NCBI GenBank assembly: GCA_020636075.1
Contig: JACJYO010000002.1
Coordinates: forward strand, 434,001-498,000
Direction: 5' to 3'
Source of the DNA: Lewinellaceae bacterium
GTDB lineage: Bacteria; Bacteroidota; Bacteroidia; Chitinophagales; Saprospiraceae
DNA: 64,000 nt
Shown piece after piece: positions 17,826 through 26,031 of the stretch (positions within the stretch are counted from its first letter, which is position 1; each line of letters starts with the position of its first letter). Under the pieces are notes generated by a model, which did no database searches, had not been told where the DNA came from, and worked only from the letters and a program-made list of their open reading frames with translations. Both the position numbers and the translations under genes were made by a program.

Positions 17826-19388
17826 ATGCAAAATGCCCAAATAATTTACCTGCAAACAATTGAGGGACTGCTGGAAGAAAACGAAGTGGACAAAGCCCTC
17901 GACGCGCTGTTGGACCTGGATAAACAAACCCAGGCCGGCATCCGGCAGGATATTATCATGCAATCCGGCAATTTCAAGGAGGCAAACAAGATGTTTCAGC
18001 GGGGCATGATCAGTTTTGAAGAGTTTTCCCGCATTTCCGCGCGAACGCGATTCGGCCTGCTGGAACTGATGAAAGAAGTACCCAAACGTATCCAGCGCGA
18101 CGCCAAGATCCGAAGCCTGAACACCTACCAGTTCCAGGTGCCCGATGAAGCGCGCCTCGAAAAAATCATTGGGCCACAAAACAACCTGCTTAGAATCAAT
18201 TGGCTCGAAAAAGCACTGCAAGCTTCCAAGGCTGTCTGCCGGGTTGTATGCTCGGATGGCGAATTGGGTACCGGATTTCTGACGAAGGAGGGGTACCTGT
18301 TTACCAACAACCACGTTATCCCATCTGTAGAAGTTGCCCGGGATGCCCGCATTGAATTCAACTACGAAATCGACGCAAACGGCGCCACCAAAACCCGGAA
18401 TGCATACAGACTGGATTCCAGTGATTTTGCTACCAGCACACCCGACCTGTACGACTTTAGCCGGATCAAAATTATCGACAATCCGGAAGCACCGTTGAGC
18501 CAGTGGGGTTACGTGGAATTTGACCCCAGCGCGATCCCTACCGTAGGAGAGGCAGTGACAATAATCCAGCATCCGAAAGGTCAGGACAAGCAAATTGCCC
18601 TGAATGCCAACGAGGTGCTCAGCGTTTGGAAACAACACGTGTATTACACAACCGATACCGAACCCGGCAGCAGCGGCTCGCCGGTTTTCAACAAAGATTG
18701 GAAAGTCGTCGCCATTCACCACGCGGGCAAAACAGATGCCGAAGGCGGCTTGCAAATTAATGATCGCGGTGACAGGCGCGGCGCCAATCGCGGGGTGCTT
18801 TTTGAACAGATTTTTCAAGTGTTGAAAAACAGCGGCACGGCAACACCAACGGCAGCGATTAATACCCCTTCCGCTGACAATGAATCAGCCAAACCGACAG
18901 AAGCCACTCCCGTTCCAACGCAAACACCTGTGGCAGCTACTCCTGCGGCAACTGCCGGCAATGCTATCCCAAAATTTGTCGTCGTGTATGACGCCCAGGA
19001 TACGCCGCATTGTGAAACACTCAAGCGGCATTTATTTATCCTGAAGGCCACTAAAAAAATTGAACTGTACAATGTACATGAAGCCCAGGTTGGTGAGGAC
19101 ATTGCCGGTCAGGCAAAAACAAAAATCACTGAAGCCGACTATGTGCTGGTCTTGATCACCCCGAATTTGTTCAATACCGAAACCTGGTTTAACCTAATCC
19201 TGGAAGCCAAGGAAAATGGTAAGCGCATTATTCCGATTTTTATTGAAAGACTGGACATTGACGGAACCGGACTGGAAAAACTCCGGGCATTACCAACAAT
19301 GAATCGCACCGTTTCAGATTTCCCGAATACAGATGCGGCCTATGCAGATATCGTAACGGAAATCAAAAAACTGGTTCCTAAAGCCTGA
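17826..19388 (+). CDS. Effector-associated domain - trypsin-like protease - TIR-like domain protein
   Basis: This 520-residue protein joins three conflict-system modules. Residues 1-95 form a small helical domain resembling effector-associated domain EAD11, with ALDALLDL and MISFEEFSRISARTRFGLLELM. Residues 130-335 are a trypsin-fold protease with a complete triad: His163 (TNNHVI), Asp210 (YDFSRI) and Ser283 (EPGSSGSPVF). A Pro/Thr/Ala-rich linker (336-380) leads to a TIR-like domain (382-518) with KFVVVYD, ITEADYVLVLITPNLF, RIIPIFI and a final LPTMNRTVSDFPNTD. The usual NADase glutamate is not at its expected place: Ile458 follows Trp454, and Glu460 is two residues later. There is no signal peptide. 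It lies 49 nt after the HdrCB-like operon. Such proteins are thought to act in defence or cell death; that is inference here. Confidence 0.8.
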   Translation: MQNAQIIYLQTIEGLLEENEVDKALDALLDLDKQTQAGIRQDIIMQSGNFKEANKMFQRGMISFEEFSRISARTRFGLLELMKEVPKRIQRDAKIRSLNTYQFQVPDEARLEKIIGPQNNLLRINWLEKALQASKAVCRVVCSDGELGTGFLTKEGYLFTNNHVIPSVEVARDARIEFNYEIDANGATKTRNAYRLDSSDFATSTPDLYDFSRIKIIDNPEAPLSQWGYVEFDPSAIPTVGEAVTIIQHPKGQDKQIALNANEVLSVWKQHVYYTTDTEPGSSGSPVFNKDWKVVAIHHAGKTDAEGGLQINDRGDRRGANRGVLFEQIFQVLKNSGTATPTAAINTPSADNESAKPTEATPVPTQTPVAATPAATAGNAIPKFVVVYDAQDTPHCETLKRHLFILKATKKIELYNVHEAQVGEDIAGQAKTKITEADYVLVLITPNLFNTETWFNLILEAKENGKRIIPIFIERLDIDGTGLEKLRALPTMNRTVSDFPNTDAAYADIVTEIKKLVPKA

Positions 19389-19439
19389 ATATTTAGCTCT
19401 TGCAGCGTGTCTCAGATTTTGAGTTTTGTGGAAATAGCC

Positions 19440-19919
19440 TTACCCTTCGAGCTTTCGCGCCTTTTCCAGCACTTGCTCCTCCAGCTTTTTCTTGTAAGCT
19501 GCTACCCTATCCAAAATGGAAGGATCGCTCGATCCCATTATTTGGGCAGCCAATATCCCCGCATTACGCGCTGCATTGAGCGCCACGGTGGCAACAGGCA
19601 CCCCTTCGGGCATTTGAAGTATGGACAAAATACTGTCCCACCCATCAATGGAATTAGATGATTTTACCGGCACACCGATCACGGGCAAGGGCGTAATGGC
19701 GGCTACCATACCGGGCAAATGTGCCGCCCCGCCGGCTCCTGCAATAATTGCCCGAAAACCATTCTCACGGGCGGTTTTTGCAAAATGAAACATCCGTTCG
19801 GGGGTTCGGTGCGCCGACACAATGGTCATTTCAAAGGGCACCTTTAGTTCAGTCAGGATATCTGCGGCTTTTTGCATGACTGGCAGGTCAGAGTCAGAGC
19901 CCATGATAATTGCAACCAT
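19440..19919 (-). CDS. purE: N5-carboxyaminoimidazole ribonucleotide mutase
   Basis: The 159-residue enzyme isomerises N5-CAIR to CAIR in purine synthesis. It shows the class I PurE landmarks IMGSDSDLPVM, VSAHRTPERM, AGAGGAAHLPGMVA, PVIGVPVKS and GVPVATVALN. It lies 25 nt downstream of purK on the same strand, and the two enzymes act in succession. The length is normal. It is the last gene of the probable minus-strand operon that begins near 23654. Confidence 0.97.
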   Translation of the reverse strand: MVAIIMGSDSDLPVMQKAADILTELKVPFEMTIVSAHRTPERMFHFAKTARENGFRAIIAGAGGAAHLPGMVAAITPLPVIGVPVKSSNSIDGWDSILSILQMPEGVPVATVALNAARNAGILAAQIMGSSDPSILDRVAAYKKKLEEQVLEKARKLEG

Positions 19920-19944
19920 CAGGAGTTTTGATTTTAAAATTGAC

Positions 19945-21099
19945 TTAGGTGGAGGAAACGACTTTCAGCGTTTCTTTGACTTTTTTCGCCGTGGCGACGG
20001 CTTCTTCCAGCGTAGGGGCAGTCACAGTCACATGGCCCATTTTCCGGAATGGTGAAGTTAAGGCTTTACCATACAAATGCACATGAACGCCGGACATGGC
20101 CAGGCATTCCGCTACGCCATCATACTGCACAGGCCCCTTATGCCCGGGTTCGCCAAGCAAATTGACCATAACTGCCGGAACATTTTGCTCGGTTGTTCCC
20201 AAAGGCAGATTACAGATAGCGCGCAGATGTTGTTCAAACTGGCTGGTATCGGCACTGTCGATCGTATGGTGTCCGCTATTGTGCGGTCGGGGCGCAACTT
20301 CATTGACGAGCAACTCGCCTGTGGTAGTCAAAAAAAGTTCTACCGCCAATAATCCGCAAATATCGAAGGCCCGGATAACGCGTTCGGCAAGCGCCTCGGC
20401 TTGTGCGGCTGCCAGCGGTGCGACACGTGCCGGGCAAAGCAAAAATTCAACAAGGTTTGCTTCCGGATGCACATCCATTTCAACAGCGGGGAAAACACGC
20501 ACCTCATCCGATGCATTTCGGGCAGCAATTACTGCCAGTTCCGTTTGAATTGGAGCAAGCGCCTCTGCCAGACATGGCCCTTTCAGGAGTTTGGTTTGTA
20601 AATCAGCCTCGGTACGCAAAACCGCCACTCCGCGCCCATCATAGCCTGCAGTGCGCGTTTTTTGCACTAGTGGCAATGTAATTTCATTTTTTTCAATGGC
20701 TTTAACGAGTGCTATTTCATCTTTAAACAACCGGAAATCCGTTGTTGGAATAGCATGCTTTTGGTAAAACTCCTTCTGCAGCCCCTTGTCTTTGATAATA
20801 TCCAGCACTGACGGGGTCGGGTGAATGGTTTTGCCATCTTGTTCCAGCTTATGCAGGGCCTCGGTATTCACGTGCTCAATTTCAATAGTCAGCACGTCTT
20901 TATCCTTACCAAAAGCCAAAACATCGTCGTAATTATTAAAATCACCACTGGTAAATTCGGCACAAAAGGGACCGGCCGGGAAATCCGGCGCGGCATCCAG
21001 CACACACATTTTGAAATCCCATGGTGCGGCCGCCAGGCAAAGCATTTTGCCCAATTGGCCGCCGCCGAGTATGCCAATTTTTTTGGTTGGATCAAACAT
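19945..21099 (-). CDS. purK: N5-carboxyaminoimidazole ribonucleotide synthase
   Basis: The 384-residue ATP-grasp enzyme converts AIR, bicarbonate and ATP to N5-CAIR. Motifs include the N-terminal IGILGGGQLGKMLCLAA nucleotide-binding stretch, QKTRTAGYDGRGVAVL, and the C-terminal EVAPRPHNSGHHTID that contributes to the active site. It lies directly after prmC (12-nt gap) and before purE (25-nt gap), so the two purine genes sit in a mixed operon. The length is as expected. Confidence 0.97.
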   Translation of the reverse strand: MFDPTKKIGILGGGQLGKMLCLAAAPWDFKMCVLDAAPDFPAGPFCAEFTSGDFNNYDDVLAFGKDKDVLTIEIEHVNTEALHKLEQDGKTIHPTPSVLDIIKDKGLQKEFYQKHAIPTTDFRLFKDEIALVKAIEKNEITLPLVQKTRTAGYDGRGVAVLRTEADLQTKLLKGPCLAEALAPIQTELAVIAARNASDEVRVFPAVEMDVHPEANLVEFLLCPARVAPLAAAQAEALAERVIRAFDICGLLAVELFLTTTGELLVNEVAPRPHNSGHHTIDSADTSQFEQHLRAICNLPLGTTEQNVPAVMVNLLGEPGHKGPVQYDGVAECLAMSGVHVHLYGKALTSPFRKMGHVTVTAPTLEEAVATAKKVKETLKVVSST

Positions 21100-21111
21100 A
21101 AATCTAGAGTA

Positions 21112-21987
21112 TCAATTGGGCCGTTGCCCGTTCAATATCCGGGCCGTTACCATACGGTCGGCGCCGGACAAATCAGGGCGAAGTTCAACTGCAAAGCCCA
21201 TTTGGCCAAGTAATGCGACTACATCTGTTGCATTAAATTCATTGCATTCAAAAAAGAGCGCCCCGCCTGGGTTGAGTTTTTGCAAGGCAAATTGGGCGAC
21301 GACCCGGTAAAACAAGAGCGGATCGGCATCATCAACAAACAACGCCAAGGTTGGTTCGTGCTCCAGAACGTGTTCCGGTATCAGTTTTTTCTCTGAAATA
21401 GGGATATACGGCGGATTGCTGATGATCAGGTCCAGGCCAGGGAAATTATGCCAAGCAGCCGGATCGGTAATGTCGGCGCAAACAAAGTGCCAGGGCTTTT
21501 CGCCGAGCAGGCTTTCGGCATTTTCTGTGGCTATTGCCAAGGCTTCTGGGCTTTTTTCAATGCCAAATAATTGCAGTGCACGAAATTTTGCCTGGAGTGT
21601 GATCCCGATACAACCACTTCCCAACCCTACATCGAGGGCTTTTGGCGATTGCATCCCGTTTTTTTTCAGCCAGTCCAATGCCCAGGCAACGAGTTCTTCG
21701 GTCTCCTGGCGTGGGATCAGGACAGCCGGGGTGACGTTGAATTTCAAGCCAAAAAAATCCGCCTGGCCGAGAATGTATTGCAGCGGTTCACCTGAAATCA
21801 AACGATCCCGGATATCCAGAAAGCGTTTTTCCTGGTCTGCATTCAGTTCCATTTTAGTCGGATTTCGCGTTTCAAAAACATCCTCAAAAACTATACGGGC
21901 AATACTACGCGCTTCACCTGCACCGTAACGCGGTGTGAGTTCGGCAATCAATTGCTCGTATGCATTCCCAACGGGTGTTGGCTTCAT
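21112..21987 (-). CDS. prmC: Peptide chain release factor N5-glutamine methyltransferase
   Basis: The 291-residue SAM-dependent enzyme methylates the glutamine of the GGQ motif in release factors. It has an N-terminal helical domain, the SAM-binding ALDVGLGSGCIGITL and the NPPY active-site motif in LIISNPPYIP. The ATG at 21987 lies 4 nt after the stop codon of the upstream histidine kinase. A TTG at 22002 in the same frame would create an overlap and is less likely. It is embedded in an operon with a histidine kinase and purK/purE. Confidence 0.95.
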   Translation of the reverse strand: MKPTPVGNAYEQLIAELTPRYGAGEARSIARIVFEDVFETRNPTKMELNADQEKRFLDIRDRLISGEPLQYILGQADFFGLKFNVTPAVLIPRQETEELVAWALDWLKKNGMQSPKALDVGLGSGCIGITLQAKFRALQLFGIEKSPEALAIATENAESLLGEKPWHFVCADITDPAAWHNFPGLDLIISNPPYIPISEKKLIPEHVLEHEPTLALFVDDADPLLFYRVVAQFALQKLNPGGALFFECNEFNATDVVALLGQMGFAVELRPDLSGADRMVTARILNGQRPN

Positions 21988-21991
21988 TTTT

Positions 21992-22981
21992 TTAAATCTC
22001 AACGGTAAAGATGGATCCGGCGGGCCGGTTATCGGTCACGGTTATCTTGCCATGATGTGCTTCCACGACCTGTTTGACGATGTAAAGACCCAGGCCGGTA
22101 CCCGTAGTTTGCCGGGTTTCTTCATTGCCGATCCGGTAAAATTTATCAAAGATCGCCAGCTTTTCGCTATTCGGAATCCCGACACCTTCATCTGAAACCA
22201 CCAGCTGTGTTTTACCCTGTATCTGCCGCACACTAAGTTGCACTGGGGTCCCCGATGGGGAATATTTAACAGCATTTTCAAGAAGATTTTGTACCACTGC
22301 CGTCATTCCGGATTTATCCGCCAGAATAGTTGAAAACGCGTCTGGTATATCGATGTTGATATTGGTTTTTGGAAACCGTGTTTTCAGATTTATCACACAA
22401 TCCTGTGCAATTTGCAGCAGATCGACCGGTTCGGGATGCGGGCTCCAATTGTCCTCAAGGCGTGCTGCGAGCAGGAGGTCTTCCACCAGATTTTGCAGCC
22501 GGGTGGCATCGCGCAAACCGTTATTGCAAAGCGTTTCCATTTGATCGCGGTTTAAGGTGCGGCGGCTGAGCGTTTCCATGGTTAGCCGGAGCGATGCGAT
22601 TGGCGACTTCAGTTCATGGGTAATGCTCAGCAGGAAATTGCGGCGTTGCCGGGCGAGCACGACTTCGCGTTTTGCTGCGCGATTAATAACATACAAGCCA
22701 AAACCCAGGCAAAGCGTAAAAAAAACACCTTCGGCAAAGATCATCCGCTGATGTTTTTCCTGGCGGTCGATCAACTCTTTGTACTCCGCAGTTGCCCTTA
22801 ACTCTGTGAGGTTTATTCCACGGTTTGGGCCGCCGTATTTTCGTTCCAACAGTTCTTCAGACAGCTTAAATACCCGATCGTTCTCCCGCCATAGTTGAAC
22901 AGCCCACCAGCCAAAGGCAAATACCATGTACACCAGTACAACCGTGGTAAGGCCCCGAAGTGAAATTTTATTGATCAACAT
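21992..22981 (-). CDS. Sensor histidine kinase (orphan)
   Basis: The 329-residue kinase has a first transmembrane helix near residues 11-30, a short periplasmic segment of about 55 residues, a second helix (about 78-100), a HisKA domain with phospho-acceptor His122 in ITHELKSPIASL, and a HATPase domain (LLENAVKYSP, DEGVGIP, GTGLGLYIVKQV). The small periplasmic loop suggests that it senses membrane or envelope state, but this is inference. No response regulator gene is next to it. It is 4 nt from prmC and 28 nt from the upstream M50 peptidase gene. Confidence 0.92.
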   Translation of the reverse strand: MLINKISLRGLTTVVLVYMVFAFGWWAVQLWRENDRVFKLSEELLERKYGGPNRGINLTELRATAEYKELIDRQEKHQRMIFAEGVFFTLCLGFGLYVINRAAKREVVLARQRRNFLLSITHELKSPIASLRLTMETLSRRTLNRDQMETLCNNGLRDATRLQNLVEDLLLAARLEDNWSPHPEPVDLLQIAQDCVINLKTRFPKTNINIDIPDAFSTILADKSGMTAVVQNLLENAVKYSPSGTPVQLSVRQIQGKTQLVVSDEGVGIPNSEKLAIFDKFYRIGNEETRQTTGTGLGLYIVKQVVEAHHGKITVTDNRPAGSIFTVEI

Positions 22982-23009
22982 AAGTTGTCGTGGCTTACTC
23001 CGACAGCGC

Positions 23010-23654
23010 TCATCGTTTGAACACTGCTTTTAAATTCCAAAAAAACAACAACCCGGCCAGGCCTAACCAGATGTACATCCAAATTTGGGAGGGGAATATA
23101 CCAACCACCTGTTCGTACATTGCCAGATCGCTGGTGGGCCCCACATCAAAATCCTGAATTATGTAAAGCACTGCCGCCAAGCCCAAGAACATCAGGACAT
23201 CCTGGTCCCAGGTTGTTCGCAAGGCAATAAAACCGAGTAAAAACCCGAAGCCCAACAACAGCGCCGTACTGCTCAGTGATTCAAACCAGAACAAGGCTGA
23301 CAGGCACATTATTCCACCCAAAACCAGTAAAGTATGGTGGGTGAGTTGGCGGTGTCGTGCGCCAATGCGGAAAAGCAAATTACCTAGAACAGCACTTCCC
23401 AGATAGCCTCCCATTAAAACCACAGCCTGGCTTCCTCCACGAGTAACCGTGTACCCGCTTCCGTCGGCATTAATTTGCAAGCTGACTACACTGCCGCCAG
23501 TGATCAGCGCACCCAGAGCATGCCCAAATTCATGCAGGAACGTAACCAATAGCGTAACGGGGTACAGCACCAAATGGCCAAAGGAGCCGCCGAAAAATTT
23601 GAGCATGCCATAAACCAAAAGGAATGCTAAAACGCGATAGTGCAGGTTTCGCAT
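23010..23654 (-). CDS. M50 family membrane zinc peptidase-like protein
   Basis: The 214-residue protein is made of about six hydrophobic helices. It carries the zinc-binding motif HEFGH (His41, Glu42, His45) within a membrane segment, as in M50B-type site-2-protease relatives. The ATG at 23654 (MRNLHYRVLAFLL) starts directly before the first helix, whereas the longer in-frame extension crosses the hairpin after the FKBP gene. Whether it is an active protease is open, because the second zinc ligand motif is not obvious. It probably heads the operon that continues with the histidine kinase, prmC, purK and purE. Confidence 0.8.
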   Translation of the reverse strand: MRNLHYRVLAFLLVYGMLKFFGGSFGHLVLYPVTLLVTFLHEFGHALGALITGGSVVSLQINADGSGYTVTRGGSQAVVLMGGYLGSAVLGNLLFRIGARHRQLTHHTLLVLGGIMCLSALFWFESLSSTALLLGFGFLLGFIALRTTWDQDVLMFLGLAAVLYIIQDFDVGPTSDLAMYEQVVGIFPSQIWMYIWLGLAGLLFFWNLKAVFKR

Positions 23655-23689
23655 AGGAAAGTGGAGCAGGCAGGTAGAAATTAAAGTAC

Positions 23690-23718
23690 AGGAGGCTCCA
23701 GGTGAACTGGACCCTCCT
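23690..23718 (-). terminator. Hairpin between the FKBP and M50 genes
   Basis: On the minus strand AGGAGGGTCCAG and CTGGAGCCTCCT pair with one internal G-G mismatch. It lies just after the FKBP stop codon. The T-tract after it is weak (TACTTTAATTT), so termination is probably partial. Confidence 0.5.
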
Positions 23719-23728
23719 GCCAAAATTT

Positions 23729-24424
23729 TTACTCTTCCGGGTTAATATCAAAAAGTTCCACTTCAAAGACCAACACCGATCCTGGTGGGATTTTCGGTGA
23801 CGGGCTGTTGTCGCCATATGCCAGATCAGCCGGAATGTAAAATTTGAATTTGTCACCGACCTTCATCAGCTGTAAGCCTTCTGTCCAGCCTTTAATTACC
23901 TGGTTGAGGCCAAAAGTGATTGGTTCGCCCCGTTCAACGCTGCTGTCAAACACCCCGCCATCGATGGTAGTACCATGGTAATGTACCCGTACCCGGTCGG
24001 TTGCTTTAGGCGACTCGGTGCCAGTACCTTTGCTGAGCACCTCGTATTGCAACCCGCTGGCAGTAGTCATGATCTCTTTGCGTTTTTTGTTTTCTGCCAA
24101 AAACTTATCGCCGGCAACCTTATTCTGTTCTGCTTGTGCCTTATTTTTCTCCTCGGCTTTTGCCTGTGCTGCCGTATTAAATGAGGTGAAACATTGCGTT
24201 GCAGCCTGCTGGTCTAGTGCCAAATCCTCATTTTTCAATGCAGCAGTCATGGCCGCCATAATGACGTCAACATTTAGCCCTTCAGGTAATTGGCGTTGGA
24301 GGTTTTTGCCCACCAATACACCAAAAGCATAGCTGGCACTGTCCTGCATGGTTTCCAGTTTTGTTTGGGCTTGCAGACCAAGGCTGATCGATACAGCCAC
24401 TAAAAACAAAATCGTTTTTTTCAT
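23729..24424 (-). CDS. FKBP-type peptidyl-prolyl isomerase, Mip/FkpA-like, exported
   Basis: The 231-residue protein has a signal peptide (MKKTILFLVAVSISLGLQAQ), an N-terminal helical dimerisation domain (about 21-115, rich in Lys, Glu and Ala) and a C-terminal FKBP domain (about 125-230) with RVHYHGTTIDGGVFDSS, GWTEGLQLMKVGDKFKFYIP, LAYGDNSPSPKIPPGSVLVF. This is the Mip/FkpA/FklB architecture of envelope folding chaperones that isomerise proline peptide bonds. The leader peptide predicts a periplasmic location. It is followed by a hairpin and then the M50 gene. Confidence 0.93.
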   Translation of the reverse strand: MKKTILFLVAVSISLGLQAQTKLETMQDSASYAFGVLVGKNLQRQLPEGLNVDVIMAAMTAALKNEDLALDQQAATQCFTSFNTAAQAKAEEKNKAQAEQNKVAGDKFLAENKKRKEIMTTASGLQYEVLSKGTGTESPKATDRVRVHYHGTTIDGGVFDSSVERGEPITFGLNQVIKGWTEGLQLMKVGDKFKFYIPADLAYGDNSPSPKIPPGSVLVFEVELFDINPEE

Positions 24425-24487
24425 GTCAATCTTAAATATTGATTGTTAGATAAATGTGTTTAAAAGTTATGCAGCAAAAGCCAGGCA

Positions 24488-25888
24488 TCAGGCCTTTTTG
24501 CTTTTTTTCATTTCTGCATAGTATTGGTAGAAATATGGAATTGTTTCGATGCCTTTGTAAAAATTGAACAGGCCGTAATGTTCATTTGGCGAGTGAATGT
24601 CATCGGAATCAAGCCCAAAACCCATCAGCACAGAACGGGCATCAAGTACCTGGTCAAACATGGCAACAATCGGAATACTGCCTCCTCCCCGCTGTGGAAG
24701 CGGTTTTTTACCAAAGGCGTTTTCCATGGCTTTTTCTGCTGCCTTATACTCTACCGAATTGGTTGGAATAACCACCGGGTGGCCGCCATGCAGCGCAGTT
24801 ACTTTGACGGTAACAGATTTAGGCGCCAGCGATTCAAAATGTTTTTGAAATTGCTTCTCAATTTTTTTCGGGTCCTGATGTGCCACCAGGCGCATAGAAA
24901 TTTTAGCATAGGCCTTTGACGGTAAAACCGTTTTGGCGCCTTCACCAATATACCCGCCCCAAATGCCATTCAGGTCGAGTGTCGGGCGGATACCGGTCCG
25001 TTCAATGGTGGTATAACCGTCTTCTCCCATCAGGCCATTCACGCCAAGATCTTTTTTGTACGTTTTTTCATCAAAGGGAGCCTCATTGAGGCGCTTACGT
25101 TCCTTTTTGCTTAAGCTCTCAACATCATCGTAAAATCCTTTGACCGTTACCCGCTTTTTCTTGTCGTGCAGGGAAGCGACCATATCACACAGCACGTTGA
25201 TCGGGTTGGCAACGGCGCCGCCGTAAACGCCGGAGTGCAAATCTTTGTTTGGGCCGGTAACTTCCACCTGCATGTACGCAAGCCCACGCAAACCGACTGT
25301 AAGACTAGGGGTATCGTTCGCAATGATGCTGGTATCGGAAATCAGGACTACATCGCAAGCCAGTTTTTTCTTGTTTGCTTTGCAAAATTGTTCCAGGTGT
25401 TTGGAACCAACCTCTTCCTCACCTTCAATCATGACTTTCACATTGCAAGGCAAGGCATTTTTGGCCACCATGGCTTCCAACGCTTTGACATGCATGAAAA
25501 ACTGGCCTTTGTCGTCGCAGGAGCCCCGTGCGAAAATTGCACCTTTTGGATGTAGTTTGGTTTTTTTAACCACTGGTTCAAAAGGTGGGTTTTTCCACAA
25601 CTCCAGTGGATCAGGTGGTTGTACATCATAGTGCCCGTAAACCAGGACGGTGGGTGCATTTGGATCAACCATTTTCTCGCCGTACACAATCGGATGGCCA
25701 GCTGTGGCTAGCACTTCCACTTTTTCAAGGCCTGCCTGACGCAAATGTTTTGCTGTGGCTTCGGCCATTTTGGCTACATCGTTTTTGTAAGCCGGGTCGG
25801 CACTGATGGACGGGATCCGGAGCAGGTCAAGCAGCTCCTCCAGGAAGCGCTTTTGGTTGGCATCCAGGTATTTTTTTACTTCTTTCAT
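24488..25888 (-). CDS. M20 family metallopeptidase (dipeptidase-like)
   Basis: The 466-residue cytoplasmic enzyme has the M20 layout. The first metal ligand is in VLVYGHYDVQPPDPLELW, the second block is RGSCDDKGQFFMHVKAL, and the catalytic glutamates are in IEGEEEVGS. A dimerisation domain follows (from about residue 210), and the C-terminal metal ligand is in the HSPNEHYGLFNFYKGIE region. It resembles the CNDP/DapE branch that cleaves dipeptides. There is no signal peptide. It stands alone on the minus strand between the FKBP gene and the dihydroorotase gene. Confidence 0.93.
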   Translation of the reverse strand: MKEVKKYLDANQKRFLEELLDLLRIPSISADPAYKNDVAKMAEATAKHLRQAGLEKVEVLATAGHPIVYGEKMVDPNAPTVLVYGHYDVQPPDPLELWKNPPFEPVVKKTKLHPKGAIFARGSCDDKGQFFMHVKALEAMVAKNALPCNVKVMIEGEEEVGSKHLEQFCKANKKKLACDVVLISDTSIIANDTPSLTVGLRGLAYMQVEVTGPNKDLHSGVYGGAVANPINVLCDMVASLHDKKKRVTVKGFYDDVESLSKKERKRLNEAPFDEKTYKKDLGVNGLMGEDGYTTIERTGIRPTLDLNGIWGGYIGEGAKTVLPSKAYAKISMRLVAHQDPKKIEKQFQKHFESLAPKSVTVKVTALHGGHPVVIPTNSVEYKAAEKAMENAFGKKPLPQRGGGSIPIVAMFDQVLDARSVLMGFGLDSDDIHSPNEHYGLFNFYKGIETIPYFYQYYAEMKKSKKA

Positions 25889-26031
25889 AAAAACATTGGT
25901 AGGGTTGAGCCCGAAAGCATGGCCACTTTGGGCAAGATTTTAAATTAAAGCGCGCAAAGTTCACTGTTTATTCGGGAAATCAGATGACCCTGAAACCAAG
26001 TTTTACTCAAAAATGGCTAAAACGCGGGGAA

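Noticed and set aside
17709..18818. A 369-codon open frame on the minus strand opposite the EAD-protease-TIR gene
   Set aside because: The plus strand encodes a complete serine-protease triad and a TIR-like domain; the opposite frame has no recognisable motif.
19989..20050. A possible extra gene between purE and purK
   Set aside because: The gap between the two genes is only 25 nt and the plus-strand frames there are shadows of purK.
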